From the NCBI RefSeq assembly GCF_000383235.1, contig NZ_KB910928.1, forward strand, positions 1 to 64,000: DNA of 64,000 nucleotides, given 5' to 3'. Origin of the DNA: Bacillus sp. 123MFChir2 (GTDB lineage: Bacteria > Bacillota > Bacilli > Bacillales > Bacillaceae_G). A program made the translations under genes and the position numbers. The notes under the pieces were generated by a model. The model searched no databases and was not told the DNA's origin. It was given only the letters and a program-made list of their open reading frames with translations. Shown here one piece after another: positions 38,613 through 48,570 of the stretch (positions are counted from its first letter, which is position 1; each line of letters starts with the position of its first letter).

Positions 38613-39633
38613 GTTCTTTATGCTCAGCAGCTTGAAGCTGTGCCACGAAATATTCAATATTGCTTATAAGCCAATGTGATTGCTGGAGCATTTTGACATC
38701 ATGTAACTCCTTTGTTTTATTACGAGTATTTCGGGCATTTGCATAGGCATTCACTTGTTTAATAAATGGTTTGGGATACGCTAAATATGCAAGCATAAGC
38801 AGCTTTTCTTCTTTCGTAAACGCAAAATTCTTTTGGTATATTTGGTACCATTCATATCGATCATTTCTTGCAATTGGATACGTGTTAAAGGAGCGCGAGT
38901 AAAATTGAACAATATCTTGAACCGGGGTAGCAAACTGCGCATCTTCTAAACTAATAAAATAACCGTTCCGCTGATAATCGAATAGAAAATGATTCATGGA
39001 AACATTGCCATGAGTAAATGAAATACGTGTTTTTTCTTTTTCTTTCATCGCTTCATGCCATTCTGTAAATTGTTTCTTTGCAAATTCATGAGCACGCATC
39101 ACTTGATGAAAGTAAGTACAATATTGCAATTCAAACGGAGACATATACCACTTCGCTTCTGATTCAACTAAAAACTCTTCTAGTAACACGCTGTCTTGTT
39201 CCCAGCGATTTGAAATCGTATCAAAATGTCCTTGAATCGCTTCTTCTGTCACGTCTTCTTCTCGCACTGTTTTTTTATGCATCATAGCAAGTGTTTGAAA
39301 CATTTTATGATACTGATCATTCTCTTCTCCTTGACTCTCTGCACTTCCAAGCCAAGGCATTAAATAATAACTATGCTCACCATCATTTAAAACGTGCCTT
39401 CCATCTTTCGTATGATAAATTGGGACAAAATCCGTAAATCCTTTTTCTCGTAAAAACTGAACATAATACATAAGATTGCTTCGTTCTAATTTTTGAGGAG
39501 GTAATTTTTTTAACGCATATGGACCTTGGTTCGTATAAATTTTGGTTACATTCCCATATTCCTCAATATGCTCAGGATCTAATTGATATAGCTGCAAAAT
39601 AGACGCATAGCGCTCTCGTAATTCCATGCCCAT
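38608..39633 (-). CDS. ysxE: Spore coat kinase-like protein YsxE
   Basis: CotS/YsxE family, distantly related to aminoglycoside phosphotransferase/choline kinase folds and found in spore coats. 341 residues with a kinase-like lysine (YALKKLPPQ) near residue 39 and a catalytic-loop-like segment FTHGNVSMNHFLFD (about 220), in place of the usual HGDxxxxN. Start uncertain between two ATGs two codons apart; AAAGGG is about 11 bases upstream of the first. Located just downstream of spoVID, as in B. subtilis, suggesting mother-cell expression. Confidence 0.88.
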   Translation of the reverse strand: MGMELRERYASILQLYQLDPEHIEEYGNVTKIYTNQGPYALKKLPPQKLERSNLMYYVQFLREKGFTDFVPIYHTKDGRHVLNDGEHSYYLMPWLGSAESQGEENDQYHKMFQTLAMMHKKTVREEDVTEEAIQGHFDTISNRWEQDSVLLEEFLVESEAKWYMSPFELQYCTYFHQVMRAHEFAKKQFTEWHEAMKEKEKTRISFTHGNVSMNHFLFDYQRNGYFISLEDAQFATPVQDIVQFYSRSFNTYPIARNDRYEWYQIYQKNFAFTKEEKLLMLAYLAYPKPFIKQVNAYANARNTRNKTKELHDVKMLQQSHWLISNIEYFVAQLQAAEHKEQ

Positions 39634-39697
39634 ACGAACAACGACCCTTTCTACAGGAGCGTGAAACAGAAAAGAGGTGAGGAAGATTTCTCTTCAC

Positions 39698-40642
39698 TCA
39701 CTTTGCTTTTACCTTTGAGACTGGTATATATAAAATTTGTCCTGCTGTTAAATACAAATCATCAGTTTGATTGATACGATGTAAATGTTGCACGGAAGTA
39801 TCATAACGCTCTGCAACAGATTCAATCGTGTCACCTTCTTGCACAAAATATAGTCGTAGTTTTGTAAATTCATCTTGTGGTTGCTTTGAAAATAATTTTG
39901 TTAAATATAGCGCGTTTTCATCCCGCTGCGAATATAGAACTTCTTCTTGCTCTTCCTCATCAATATGTTGTATTTTCGCTCCTTTGTGCCCAAAGACCAA
40001 TTGCGGCGCAGCAACTTCTTCATGTCTTTGTTCTTCCGGTTGTCTTTGTTCCACTTCTTCGCTTTCTTCCTCCTGATCTAATTCAAGCTCCGGTTCTTGA
40101 CGTGCTTCTAGCTGAAATGGCTCAAAAGCATAATCTTCCCATTCATCAGTCTCTACCACTTCTTCTAGTATCTCTTCTTCTACTGTTTCTACTGCTTCTT
40201 CCATTTCACGCTCTTCGTCACGCAATCCATGAATTGAAATATCTGCTAAAAGCTGCAAACAACCATTTTCTAACAGTTCATAATCAAATTCTTCAATATC
40301 TACATACAAATCTTCAGCTTGCTTCACGCGACCACGTGGAATAGAAATCTCCAATGGAAATGAATGCACTAATTCATTTACCCCATCATCGCGCGTTTCC
40401 ACATAATCTATCGTACGTGCTGGTGATAATTCTCGTAATGAAAACGCCTCTGTTTCTTCTTTCGGGATATATTCTCCTGTCAAATCTAGCTGTCCAAATA
40501 CAACAATTTCATATTCACGCTCTTCTATAGCAACATCAGGATCTAATGAAATCGAAAGTAATTCACTGACTTCCTGTCCTTTTTGGAACCATACAGATTC
40601 TTTCAACGAAAACCGCAATGAAGTTTGTTGATCTGCTGCCAC
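39698..40642 (-). CDS. spoVID: Stage VI sporulation protein D (SpoVID), short form with C-terminal LysM
   Basis: Coat encasement protein that recruits SafA. N-terminal domain (about 1-120; RFSLKESVWFQKGQEVSELLSISLDPD) typical of SpoVID, a very acidic middle (many E/Q residues, about 130-240), and a LysM domain at about 265-310 (YFVQEGDTIESVAERYDTS). Chosen start is the GTG at 40642, seven bases after GAGGGGG; the frame extends ten codons further but without a site. 314 residues against about 575 in B. subtilis, mainly from a shorter middle. Confidence 0.92.
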   Translation of the reverse strand: MAADQQTSLRFSLKESVWFQKGQEVSELLSISLDPDVAIEEREYEIVVFGQLDLTGEYIPKEETEAFSLRELSPARTIDYVETRDDGVNELVHSFPLEISIPRGRVKQAEDLYVDIEEFDYELLENGCLQLLADISIHGLRDEEREMEEAVETVEEEILEEVVETDEWEDYAFEPFQLEARQEPELELDQEEESEEVEQRQPEEQRHEEVAAPQLVFGHKGAKIQHIDEEEQEEVLYSQRDENALYLTKLFSKQPQDEFTKLRLYFVQEGDTIESVAERYDTSVQHLHRINQTDDLYLTAGQILYIPVSKVKAK

Positions 40643-40710
40643 TTCGTATCCCCCTCTCAAACTATATGTCATTACAGGTTTATGTGGGGAATAAAGACTT
40701 TATGAATAAA

Positions 40711-40992
40711 AAATTACAACTACTCAGTCACTTTCTGAAAAAAGGGCAGAAAAGCATTTTTTTAAATGGGCGAGAGGGACTGGCTATTTATAGGAGCCGT
40801 CAGGACCTTTTCCTGCCACGCGCAAAGCTTTAAAACACAGAAAGGTAGCAAGGTGTAAGTCCATTTTTCTCTTCATGACAGCGATCTATATGCTGCAAAA
40901 TGAAAATAACTTGCTATAGGTAATAAAGAGTGTATTTTCGCTGGAATCATACTCCTTACCAAACTTCTAAATAAAATATATGATTGAGTTAC
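40711..40992 (+). repeat. bcr-type interspersed repeat, copy 4 (CTACTCAGTCA-ended subtype)
   Basis: Ends are inverted (ACTACTCAGTCA at left, TGATTGAGTTAC at right) and unlike those of copies 2, 3, 5 and 7, but the core GCCGTCAGGACCTTTTCCTGCC is shared (given here only in part of its length: CGTCAGGACCTTTTCC). About 282 bp, some 50 bp longer than its closest relative at 63319. With copy 5 it fills the gap upstream of spoVID; I see no gene in 40643-41165. Confidence 0.78.
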
Positions 40993-40996
40993 GCTA

Positions 40997-41165
40997 TTTA
41001 TATAAATCCAGTTTGTTTTTCCAACTGACAAACTACTGCCCTCCACAATAAAATATCCCCCCACTCGCCCCCTCCCTTTGTTTTCACAACGGACGTGGCA
41101 AAAAAAGGCCCTGACCGCATCTACACGCGACCAGGACCTCTCATCTCCCCTAAAGAAAAAGCTTT
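40997..41165 (-). repeat. bcr-type interspersed repeat, copy 5 (inverted)
   Basis: Same family as copies 2, 3 and 7, in the opposite orientation, with the end TTTATATAAATCCAGTTTG. Read on the minus strand it carries GGTCCTGGTCGC paired with GCGGTCAGGGCC followed by seven T. Placed directly at the hemL stop, that hairpin would serve as hemL's terminator. Confidence 0.82.
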
Positions 41166-42455
41166 TTACCCTTTTAATTTCGACATCGCAACGATTGCTG
41201 CAGCAATCGTTGCTTCAATATCAGCGTCGCTATGTGCTGTTGATAAGAACAAGCCTTCAAACTGAGAAGGTGGTAAGAATACACCTTGTTCTACCATTTC
41301 ACGATAATACGCCGCAAAATATTCTAAATTGGACGCTTTTGCTGTTTCATAATTGATAACTTTTTCATCTGTAAAGAAAATACCCACCATAGAACCAGCG
41401 CGATTAATACAATGTGGAACACCATATTTGATCGCTACTTCATGTAAACCTTTTTCAAGAATTTCAGCTTTACGCTCAAATTCTTTATAGCTTTCTGGTG
41501 TTAACTGGACAAGCGTTTCATATCCTGCAGTCATCGCTAATGGATTACCAGATAATGTACCAGCTTGATAAATTGGTCCGCTCGGTGCTACTTGCTTCAT
41601 AATTTCAGCTTTACCACCATATGCTCCGACCGGAAGGCCGCCGCCAATTACTTTCCCTAAACATGTTAAATCAGGTGTTACTCCAAAATATCCTTGTCCG
41701 CAATCATAAGCTACACGGAAGCCCGTCATCACTTCATCAAAAATAAGAAGTGCCCCGTATTCTGTTGTCACATCACGAAGACCTTGTAAAAATCCTGGAA
41801 GTGGTGGTACAACACCCATATTTCCAGCTACTGGCTCTACAATGATACACGCAATATCATCACCAAACTGTTCAAATGCATATTTCACGCTTTCTAAGTC
41901 GTTATACGCAACAGTAATCGTATTTTTCGCAACGCCTTCTGGCACACCAGGGCTATCAGGTAAACCAAGCGTAGCCACACCAGAACCAGCTTTAATTAAA
42001 AGGGAATCACCATGTCCGTGATAGCAGCCTTCAAATTTTAAAATTTTATTACGCCCTGTATAACCGCGCGCTAAACGAAGTGCACTCATTGTCGCCTCTG
42101 TCCCAGAGTTCACCATGCGTACAATCTCAATAGACGGTACGCGGTCGATTACAAGCTGAGCTAATTTATTTTCAATTTCCGTCGGCGCTCCGAAGCTTGT
42201 TCCTTTTTCTACTACTGCTTTTAACGCTTCCACAACCTGGTCGTTGGAATGACCGTGAATAAGCGGCCCCCATGATAGTACATAATCAATATATTCATTT
42301 CCATCAATATCATAAACTTTAGAGCCTTTTCCACGCTCCATAAATAACGGATTCATACCAACAGATTTAAAAGCACGCACTGGGCTATTTACACCGCCCG
42401 GCATTAAATCTTTTGCTGTTTCAAATGCTTCAATCGATTTCTCAAAACTTTTCAT
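41166..42455 (-). CDS. hemL: Glutamate-1-semialdehyde aminotransferase HemL
   Basis: PLP enzyme forming 5-aminolevulinate from glutamate-1-semialdehyde. 429 residues from [15 protein letters not shown], with [16 protein letters not shown] and the PLP lysine in [11 protein letters not shown]. The frame runs nine codons further upstream, but GAAGGGGG and the TAATG junction with the hemB stop fix the start at 42455. Last gene of the hem operon. Confidence 0.97.
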   Translation of the reverse strand: MKSFEKSIEAFETAKDLMPGGVNSPVRAFKSVGMNPLFMERGKGSKVYDIDGNEYIDYVLSWGPLIHGHSNDQVVEALKAVVEKGTSFGAPTEIENKLAQLVIDRVPSIEIVRMVNSGTEATMSALRLARGYTGRNKILKFEGCYHGHGDSLLIKAGSGVATLGLPDSPGVPEGVAKNTITVAYNDLESVKYAFEQFGDDIACIIVEPVAGNMGVVPPLPGFLQGLRDVTTEYGALLIFDEVMTGFRVAYDCGQGYFGVTPDLTCLGKVIGGGLPVGAYGGKAEIMKQVAPSGPIYQAGTLSGNPLAMTAGYETLVQLTPESYKEFERKAEILEKGLHEVAIKYGVPHCINRAGSMVGIFFTDEKVINYETAKASNLEYFAAYYREMVEQGVFLPPSQFEGLFLSTAHSDADIEATIAAAIVAMSKLKG

Positions 42456-43444
42456 TATCGCGCGCCCCCTTCTTGTAACCATCTCGCTGCGTCTTTTGCA
42501 TGATACGTGATAATTAAATCTGCTCCCGCACGCTTCATGCTTAATAATTTTTCAAGAACAATGTCTTGTTCATTAATCCAACCATTTTGCGCTGCAGCCT
42601 TAATCATTGAGTATTCACCGCTCACGTTATATGCAACAACTGGGAAGTTAAAGTTATTTTTCACATCACGAATAATATCTAAATAAGAAAGCGCTGGCTT
42701 TACAATCAAGAAGTCTGCTCCTTCCATCAGATCAGATTCGGCTTCACGAATAGCTTCTAGGCGATTTGCCGAGTCCATTTGATATGTTTTACGATCACCA
42801 AATTGCGGTGCACCATGTGCAGCATCGCGAAACGGTCCGTAAAAGGCAGACGCATATTTCACTGCGTATGACATAACTGGTACATGCGTAAAACCATTTT
42901 CATCTAACTCATGACGAATAGCTGCTACAAACCCATCCATCATATTAGATGGTGCAATAATATCCGCTCCGGCTCTCGCTTGACTTACTGCTGTTTTCGC
43001 AAGCAATTCAAGTGATGCATCGTTTACAATCGTTCCGTCTTCAATTACACCGCAATGTCCGTGACTTGTATATTGACATAAACATGTATCCGCAACAACA
43101 ACTAGCTCTGGAAACTGCTCTTTAATTTGTGAAATGGCACGTTGTACAATTCCGCGCTCACAATAAGCGGAAGAACCAACTTCATCTTTTTCAGCAGGTA
43201 AACCGAACACAATAACAGAGCGAATGCCTAAATCAACAACTTCTTGCATTTCTGCTTGCAGATAATCTAGTGAAATTTGATATACACCTGGCATAGAAGG
43301 AACTTCATTACGCTTATTTTCTCCTTCTAGAACAAAAATCGGATAAATGAAATCTTCTGTATGTAAATGTGTTTCACGCACAAGGGCACGCATATTTGCA
43401 CTTTGTCTTAAACGACGATGACGGTTAAATTGTAAAGGATTCAT
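42455..43444 (-). CDS. hemB: Porphobilinogen synthase HemB
   Basis: Condenses two 5-aminolevulinates to porphobilinogen. 329 residues; zinc-binding cysteines in [14 protein letters not shown] (about 118-131), Schiff-base lysines in [14 protein letters not shown] (about 195) and [11 protein letters not shown] (about 248). The stop overlaps the hemL start by one base. Upstream it is separated from hemD by an inserted repeat. Confidence 0.97.
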   Translation of the reverse strand: MNPLQFNRHRRLRQSANMRALVRETHLHTEDFIYPIFVLEGENKRNEVPSMPGVYQISLDYLQAEMQEVVDLGIRSVIVFGLPAEKDEVGSSAYCERGIVQRAISQIKEQFPELVVVADTCLCQYTSHGHCGVIEDGTIVNDASLELLAKTAVSQARAGADIIAPSNMMDGFVAAIRHELDENGFTHVPVMSYAVKYASAFYGPFRDAAHGAPQFGDRKTYQMDSANRLEAIREAESDLMEGADFLIVKPALSYLDIIRDVKNNFNFPVVAYNVSGEYSMIKAAAQNGWINEQDIVLEKLLSMKRAGADLIITYHAKDAARWLQEGGAR

Positions 43445-43482
43445 AGCTTTTCCATCTCCAATTCTTAAAGTTTCATTTTATT

Positions 43483-43687
43483 ATATATAAATACAAGTTG
43501 AAAAACAGACATAAAAAACCCTTTTCTTTTTAGGAGTGGACGAGAGAGTCTGACCATACATAGAAGCGGTCAGGGCCTTTTTCTGCCACGTGCATTGGTA
43601 AAACAAAGAGAGAAAGCAAGTAGCAGTCACTTTTTGTTTTATATAACAACAACTTATATGTTGAAAAATCAAAATGGATTTATATAT
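43483..43687 (+). repeat. bcr-type interspersed repeat, copy 7, inside the hem operon
   Basis: About 205 bp with inverted ends (TATATAAATACAAGTTGAAAA; right end complement TATATAAATCCATTTTG) and the core AGCGGTCAGGGCCTTTTT. It separates hemD from hemB, and its right end supplies the hemD stop codon. The T-run faces the plus strand, so it should not terminate the hem transcript. Confidence 0.85.
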
Positions 43688-44429
43688 TTTCTGAAATGCA
43701 TTGTAACATAGCTTCAATTGTATATTCTGTCGGAACGAGAAGATTTTGAAAATACTTCCGAGCTTCTCGTTCTGTAACAGGACCTATACAAGCAATTGTA
43801 CATCCTTTTACCCATTCCCTCCAGTTTTTACCTTCAAGCAATGCAAGAAAACTTTGTACAGTTGACGGGCTCGTAAAAGTAATCACATCAATTTCTCTCG
43901 ATTGCAGAGCATCGATAAGTTGTTCGCGCATTTGCAGATGGACTGTTGTTTCATAGACAACAAGCTCACGGACAATTGCACCGTGATTTCGCAGCGCTTC
44001 TCGTATTACATCTCTCGCTAAGTTTCCTTTTGGCAGTAATATCCGAGTCCCACTTCGTATATGATTCACAAATTCCGTTGCAAAAGCTTCAGCTACAAAT
44101 GTAGTTGGTACAAAATGAACATCGTAGCCGCGGCGCTCTAATTCTTGCTTTGTCTTCACGCCAACTGCGGCAATTTTCATAGTATGCGGTAACGGTTGCC
44201 CCGCACCATCTAAAAAGAAATTCACACCATTTTTACTTGTGAAAACAATCCAATCATATGTGCTTAATTCTTCGCACACTTGTTGAATTTGCTCATAGGC
44301 AGTTGCTGTTATATGTAAAAGCGGAATTTCCACTGGAATTCCGCCATGTTTTTGCACTGCTACACTCATTTCCTTCACTTGTTGTCTAGCTCTTGTAATT
44401 AGCACTGTTTTTCCGCAAAGAGAGGTCAT
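43680..44429 (-). CDS. hemD: Uroporphyrinogen-III synthase HemD
   Basis: Closes and inverts ring D of hydroxymethylbilane to give uroporphyrinogen III. About 249 residues from MTSLCGKTVLITRARQQ; weakly conserved family, recognised by TRARQQ, DWIVFTSKNGVNFF and ITFTSPSTVQSFL. An upstream in-frame ATG at 44462 would overlap hemC; the ATG at 44429 lies four bases after the hemC stop. The final TAA lies in the end of the inserted repeat, so the extreme C-terminus may have been altered by that insertion. Confidence 0.93.
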   Translation of the reverse strand: MTSLCGKTVLITRARQQVKEMSVAVQKHGGIPVEIPLLHITATAYEQIQQVCEELSTYDWIVFTSKNGVNFFLDGAGQPLPHTMKIAAVGVKTKQELERRGYDVHFVPTTFVAEAFATEFVNHIRSGTRILLPKGNLARDVIREALRNHGAIVRELVVYETTVHLQMREQLIDALQSREIDVITFTSPSTVQSFLALLEGKNWREWVKGCTIACIGPVTEREARKYFQNLLVPTEYTIEAMLQCISENI

Positions 44430-44433
44430 ATTA

Positions 44434-45363
44434 CTAATTTTTCTCCTGATTCGCTGCGGCAATCAGTTCTTTTGCCCCTTGCGCGATTAACAAGTCTGCT
44501 ACTCGCTCTCCAACTTCCCCTGCATGTTTACCAACAACAACTTCTTTCAATAAGACAGTGCCATCTGTCGATCCAACAAGAGCTGTTAATTCAATTTGGT
44601 CATCTTCTATGAGCGTTGCATATCCAGCAATCGGAACTTGGCAGCCTCCTTCTAACTTATGTAGAAATACACGCTCTGCTTCTACTGTTCTCGCTGTTAC
44701 ATGATCATTTAAATGACTTAATAATTGTAATAAATCCGCATCATCCTCGCGGCATTCAATAGATAGCGCACCTTGACCAACAGCTGGTACACATACCGTT
44801 TCTTCTAAATACCCTGTAATCACATCATCTGCCCAGCCCATTCGCTTTAGTCCTGCAGCAGCTAAAATGATTGCATCGTAATCTTCCTCTTTTAGCTTTC
44901 GTAATCTCGTATCAATATTTCCACGAATCCATTTCACTTGTAAATCCGGACGAACAGCTAACAACTGTGCACTGCGGCGTAAACTACTTGTACCAATTAC
45001 TGCTCCTTCTGGTAACCCATCAAACAATTCCCCATTTTTAGAAATAAACGCATCACGCGGATCCACACGTTTTGGAATACATCCAATTGTTAATCCCTCA
45101 GGAAGTACCGCCGGCATATCCTTCATGCTATGAACAGCCATATCAATTTCCTTTGTTAAGAGCGCATGTTCAATCTCTTTTACGAACAAGCCTTTTCCGC
45201 CTACTTTCGAAAGTGTCACATCTAAAATAACGTCACCTTTTGTTACAATTTCTTTCACTTCAAATTCATATGGCAATCCTAGCGCCTTTAATTGATCGAT
45301 AAACCAATTTGTTTGCGTTAATGCCAATTTACTTTTTCTTGATCCTACAATAATTTTGCGCAT
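44434..45363 (-). CDS. hemC: Hydroxymethylbilane synthase HemC
   Basis: Porphobilinogen deaminase polymerising four porphobilinogens on a dipyrromethane cofactor. 309 residues; [15 protein letters not shown] at the N-terminus, [30 protein letters not shown], and the cofactor cysteine in [12 protein letters not shown] (about 241). 15 bp after hemX, GGAGAG before the ATG. Confidence 0.97.
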   Translation of the reverse strand: MRKIIVGSRKSKLALTQTNWFIDQLKALGLPYEFEVKEIVTKGDVILDVTLSKVGGKGLFVKEIEHALLTKEIDMAVHSMKDMPAVLPEGLTIGCIPKRVDPRDAFISKNGELFDGLPEGAVIGTSSLRRSAQLLAVRPDLQVKWIRGNIDTRLRKLKEEDYDAIILAAAGLKRMGWADDVITGYLEETVCVPAVGQGALSIECREDDADLLQLLSHLNDHVTARTVEAERVFLHKLEGGCQVPIAGYATLIEDDQIELTALVGSTDGTVLLKEVVVGKHAGEVGERVADLLIAQGAKELIAAANQEKN

Positions 45364-45378
45364 ATTTTTCTCTCCTCA

Positions 45379-46212
45379 TTATAAGTACCAAAAATGGAAG
45401 TTCGATAAACTACTAAATAAGAAAATATTAATTAACATAATAAGAAATGCTCCAATATTCCAGCTCGCAATTTTCTTTCCTTGTAAAGTATCTGATCCGC
45501 GTAAATAAATACCTGCACAGTATACAAACAAGACGATGAAAGATCCAATTACTTTTGTGTCATACCAGTGAAAATTATCTAACTTCGTATATCCCCACAT
45601 ACACCCAAGTAAAATAGCCAATAAAAAGAACGGTACAGAAAATAAATTTAAACCGTATGACATAGAATCCAGCTTCGGTAAATCCCCTAACCGTCTTAAT
45701 CTTGCATTCCATTTTTTTTGTTTTAATAAACGATATTGAATTAAATACATAATGGAAAAAATAAAAGAAACTGTAAATGTCGCATAAGAAACAATCGCCA
45801 TACCAACGTGCACATAAACAAGGCCCGAAACTAATTGATTGGCTAACACCGGCGACATTTTTCCAAGTGGCGTAAAAATAGAAAAAGCGCTTACGCCAAA
45901 CGCAATCATATTTGTGAAAAAGACTAAAAAGTCAATGCGCATAAATCGGTTAATCATTAATGATAATGTAATTAATAGCCATACATAAAAATAAATACCT
46001 GATAATAATGTTAAAATTGGATTAATTTCTGCTTCTGTTGCTCGAAGTAACATAAATATTGAATAGAGTACCCATACAACAGAAAGTAACCAAAAGGCAA
46101 TTCGATTTGCCTTTCGGTTACTTTGAAAATAATCTATGAAATATAAACTAACGCTGCAGGCATATAAAAGAATGGCAATATGATAAATAATGCTATTGTT
46201 TAAAACACCCAT
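45379..46212 (-). CDS. hemX: HemX membrane protein (cytochrome c assembly-like)
   Basis: Integral membrane protein of the CcsA/ResC-like family that lowers glutamyl-tRNA reductase (HemA) level in B. subtilis. 277 residues with about eight membrane helices; the tryptophan-rich segment WGYTKLDNFHWYDTKVIGSF resembles the WWD region. The frame runs to 46281, but GAAAGGA and the family N-terminus favour the ATG at 46212 (MGVLNNSIIYHIAI), 16 bp after hemA. Confidence 0.92.
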   Translation of the reverse strand: MGVLNNSIIYHIAILLYACSVSLYFIDYFQSNRKANRIAFWLLSVVWVLYSIFMLLRATEAEINPILTLLSGIYFYVWLLITLSLMINRFMRIDFLVFFTNMIAFGVSAFSIFTPLGKMSPVLANQLVSGLVYVHVGMAIVSYATFTVSFIFSIMYLIQYRLLKQKKWNARLRRLGDLPKLDSMSYGLNLFSVPFFLLAILLGCMWGYTKLDNFHWYDTKVIGSFIVLFVYCAGIYLRGSDTLQGKKIASWNIGAFLIMLINIFLFSSLSNFHFWYL

Positions 46213-46228
46213 CCGTTTATCCTTTCCA

Positions 46229-47566
46229 TTACAAAGATGGAGCGGATACTGTCCACTTCTCAGCTTGCTTCCATTCTGCAACGCTCTCTTCCACTACTTC
46301 TTTCGAATTTAAATCGAAAATTTTCGCAAATAGAGCAAGTTTCTCTTTCGCATCTTCTTGGACCGCTAACTCTTTCGCAATTAAAATCGGATCTTTTAAC
46401 AATTGATTAATAATACTTTTCGTGTGTTTACTAATCACTTTTCGTTCCCGCTCTGTTAACGTTGGAATTTTCCGTTCAATACTTTGCATTGTTTCACTTT
46501 GAATCGCTAATGCTTTATCGCGAAGTTCCGAAATTAACGGTACAACCCCAAGCGTATTCAACCATGACTTAAATAGAATCATTTCTTCTTCAATCATAAT
46601 TTGAATTTTCTCTGCTTCCTTTAAGCGCGCAGCACGATTCGCTTCCACAACACCTTGTAAATCATCAATATCATATAAGAAAATACTTTCTAACGTATTA
46701 ATTGCTGGATCAATATCACGAGGTACTGCAATATCTACCATAAAGAGCGGACGACCACAACGCATACTTTCTACTTTGGACATCATTTCTTTCGTAATCA
46801 CATATTCAGTCGCCCCTGTTGAGCTAATTACAATATCAGCTTCTAACAGCGCGCATTGCAACTGATCTAATGACTTTGCAAGTCCCATATATTTTTCTGC
46901 CATCGTTTCTGCTTTTGCAAACGTACGATTCATAACAGTTACTTTACGAGCACCGCTCCCGTATAAGTTCTGCAGTGCTAATTCGCCCATTTTTCCCGCA
47001 CCAAGAATAAGAACATGGCAATTTTTTAAATCACCAAAAATTTTCTTTCCAAGTTCTACAGCTGCATAACTGACCGACATTGCATTGCCACCAATTGTCG
47101 TTTCAGAATGTGCACGTTTCGCTAATGTAACAACTTGTTTAAACAACTCATTAAATATTGTTCCTGTCGTTTTTAGTTCTTGCGCAAGTAAGAAGCTATT
47201 ACGAATTTGTCCTAAAATTTGCGTTTCTCCAACTACCATTGAATCTAATCCACATGTTACGCGGAATAAATGATCTGTCGCACCGTCTCGTTCATATAGA
47301 GATAGGTATGGTGCAATTTCTTCTATTTCAAGCTGAAACCAATCAGCCATAAATTTCTTAATATAATAGCGTCCTGTGTGTAACTGGTCTACTACAGCAT
47401 AGATTTCCGTTCGATTGCACGTTGATACAATAACATTTTCTAATACACTTTTTTGTTTTTGCAACGTTGTCATTGCTTTCTCTAACTCTGCTGCCTGAAA
47501 CGTTAATTTCTCACGAATTTCTACAGGGGCTGTTCGATAGTTAACACCAATAACAAGAATATGCAC
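46229..47566 (-). CDS. hemA: Glutamyl-tRNA reductase HemA
   Basis: NADPH-dependent reduction of glutamyl-tRNA to glutamate-1-semialdehyde, the committed step of heme synthesis. 445 residues; catalytic Cys in [12 protein letters not shown] (about residue 50), NADP-binding [13 protein letters not shown], and a C-terminal dimerisation helix. First gene of the hemAXCDBL operon, with a Per box about 230 bp upstream. Confidence 0.97.
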   Translation of the reverse strand: MHILVIGVNYRTAPVEIREKLTFQAAELEKAMTTLQKQKSVLENVIVSTCNRTEIYAVVDQLHTGRYYIKKFMADWFQLEIEEIAPYLSLYERDGATDHLFRVTCGLDSMVVGETQILGQIRNSFLLAQELKTTGTIFNELFKQVVTLAKRAHSETTIGGNAMSVSYAAVELGKKIFGDLKNCHVLILGAGKMGELALQNLYGSGARKVTVMNRTFAKAETMAEKYMGLAKSLDQLQCALLEADIVISSTGATEYVITKEMMSKVESMRCGRPLFMVDIAVPRDIDPAINTLESIFLYDIDDLQGVVEANRAARLKEAEKIQIMIEEEMILFKSWLNTLGVVPLISELRDKALAIQSETMQSIERKIPTLTERERKVISKHTKSIINQLLKDPILIAKELAVQEDAKEKLALFAKIFDLNSKEVVEESVAEWKQAEKWTVSAPSL

Positions 47567-47797
47567 GCCGCCTGTCCCCCTTCAACCGATTTTTCATCTT
47601 ATTTACTATAATAATACAACTTTCCTCTTATAAATCTGACAATCATGTGAACACCGTCTCTTTTTCTCCCTTACCTATCTGACAATAAGCCATCTCCCGT
47701 GATAAGTAAAGAATGAAAGGTGAGGAAAACTTTTCATAAAAAAGAATGATTTTCGTTTCTTCGCGTAACTAACCTTTTCTGAAAAGGAAACTTCACT

Positions 47798-47812
47798 TTA
47801 TAATAATTATAA
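47798..47812. promoter_or_regulatory. Per box upstream of hemA
   Basis: TTATAATAATTATAA is a perfect 7-1-7 palindrome identical to the Bacillus Per box consensus. PerR represses hemAXCDBL in B. subtilis until peroxide or iron limitation. The rest of 47567-47973 shows no gene, only the hemA leader and AT-rich promoter sequence. Confidence 0.82.
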
Positions 47813-47952
47813 AATAATAACTCTATCTGTACGTTACCAAAAAAAAATGTCAGAATCAAGTAATGAAAACTATTCCATCTATGTTAAAAAACGATCTTTT
47901 ATTAGCTTCTTTCAATCGAAAGAAAATATGTATGATTATACCAAACAATCAT

Positions 47953-47988
47953 AAAAAAAACGTGTGACAATCGTCACACGTTTTTTGT
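47953..47988 (-). terminator. Terminator after ysxC
   Basis: AAAACGTGTGACGATTG paired with its complement GTCACACGTTTT gives a strong stem followed by eight T on the minus strand, beginning within the last codons of ysxC. Confidence 0.85.
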
Positions 47989-48570
47989 TTTTGTAAACTT
48001 ATGAATGGCTTTCCACGCTTCTTCTTTCCCAAGACCTGTTTCTGAAGAAAATAATACGACTTCATCTCCTGGTTCTACATCGAGCGTTTCTTTCACAACT
48101 TTTAAATGCTTTTGCCATTTTCCTTTTGGAATTTTATCAGCTTTTGTTGCAATAATGATTGTTGGAATTTCATAATGTTTTAAGAAATCATACATCATCA
48201 CATCGTCGTTCGTTGGCTTATGACGTAAATCAATAACGAGAACAGCTGCATCTAACTGCTGTCTTGTTGTGAAATACGTTTCAATCATCTTGCCCCATGC
48301 TGCTCGTTCTGATTTAGATACTTTCGCGTAACCATAACCTGGTACATCCACAAAATGCATCATATCATTAATGATGAAAAAATTTAGTGTTTGCGTTTTT
48401 CCTGGTTTAGAAGAAATACGTACTAATTTTTTTCGATTTAATATTTTATTAATAAAAGATGATTTTCCAACATTGGAACGGCCCGCTAATGCGATTTCTG
48501 GTAAATCGCCCTCAGGATATTGCTCTGGTTTGACTGCACTAATAACAATCTCAGCTTTTGTTACTTTCAT
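47974..48570 (-). CDS. ysxC: Ribosome biogenesis GTPase YsxC (EngB/YihA)
   Basis: Essential GTPase of 50S assembly. 198 residues with [11 protein letters not shown] (G1, about 30), the GKTQTLNFF segment carrying the G2 threonine, [10 protein letters not shown] (G3), ATKADKIP (G4) and FSSETGLG (G5). The start overlaps the lonA stop by 4 bp, so it is coupled to lonA as in B. subtilis. Confidence 0.96.
   Translation of the reverse strand: MKVTKAEIVISAVKPEQYPEGDLPEIALAGRSNVGKSSFINKILNRKKLVRISSKPGKTQTLNFFIINDMMHFVDVPGYGYAKVSKSERAAWGKMIETYFTTRQQLDAAVLVIDLRHKPTNDDVMMYDFLKHYEIPTIIIATKADKIPKGKWQKHLKVVKETLDVEPGDEVVLFSSETGLGKEEAWKAIHKFTKTKNV

Noticed and set aside
43481-43717. A 78-codon minus-strand frame between hemD and hemB
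   Set aside because: It lies entirely in the interspersed repeat and has no ribosome-binding site; similar frames appear in other repeat copies by chance (for example 8500-8715).
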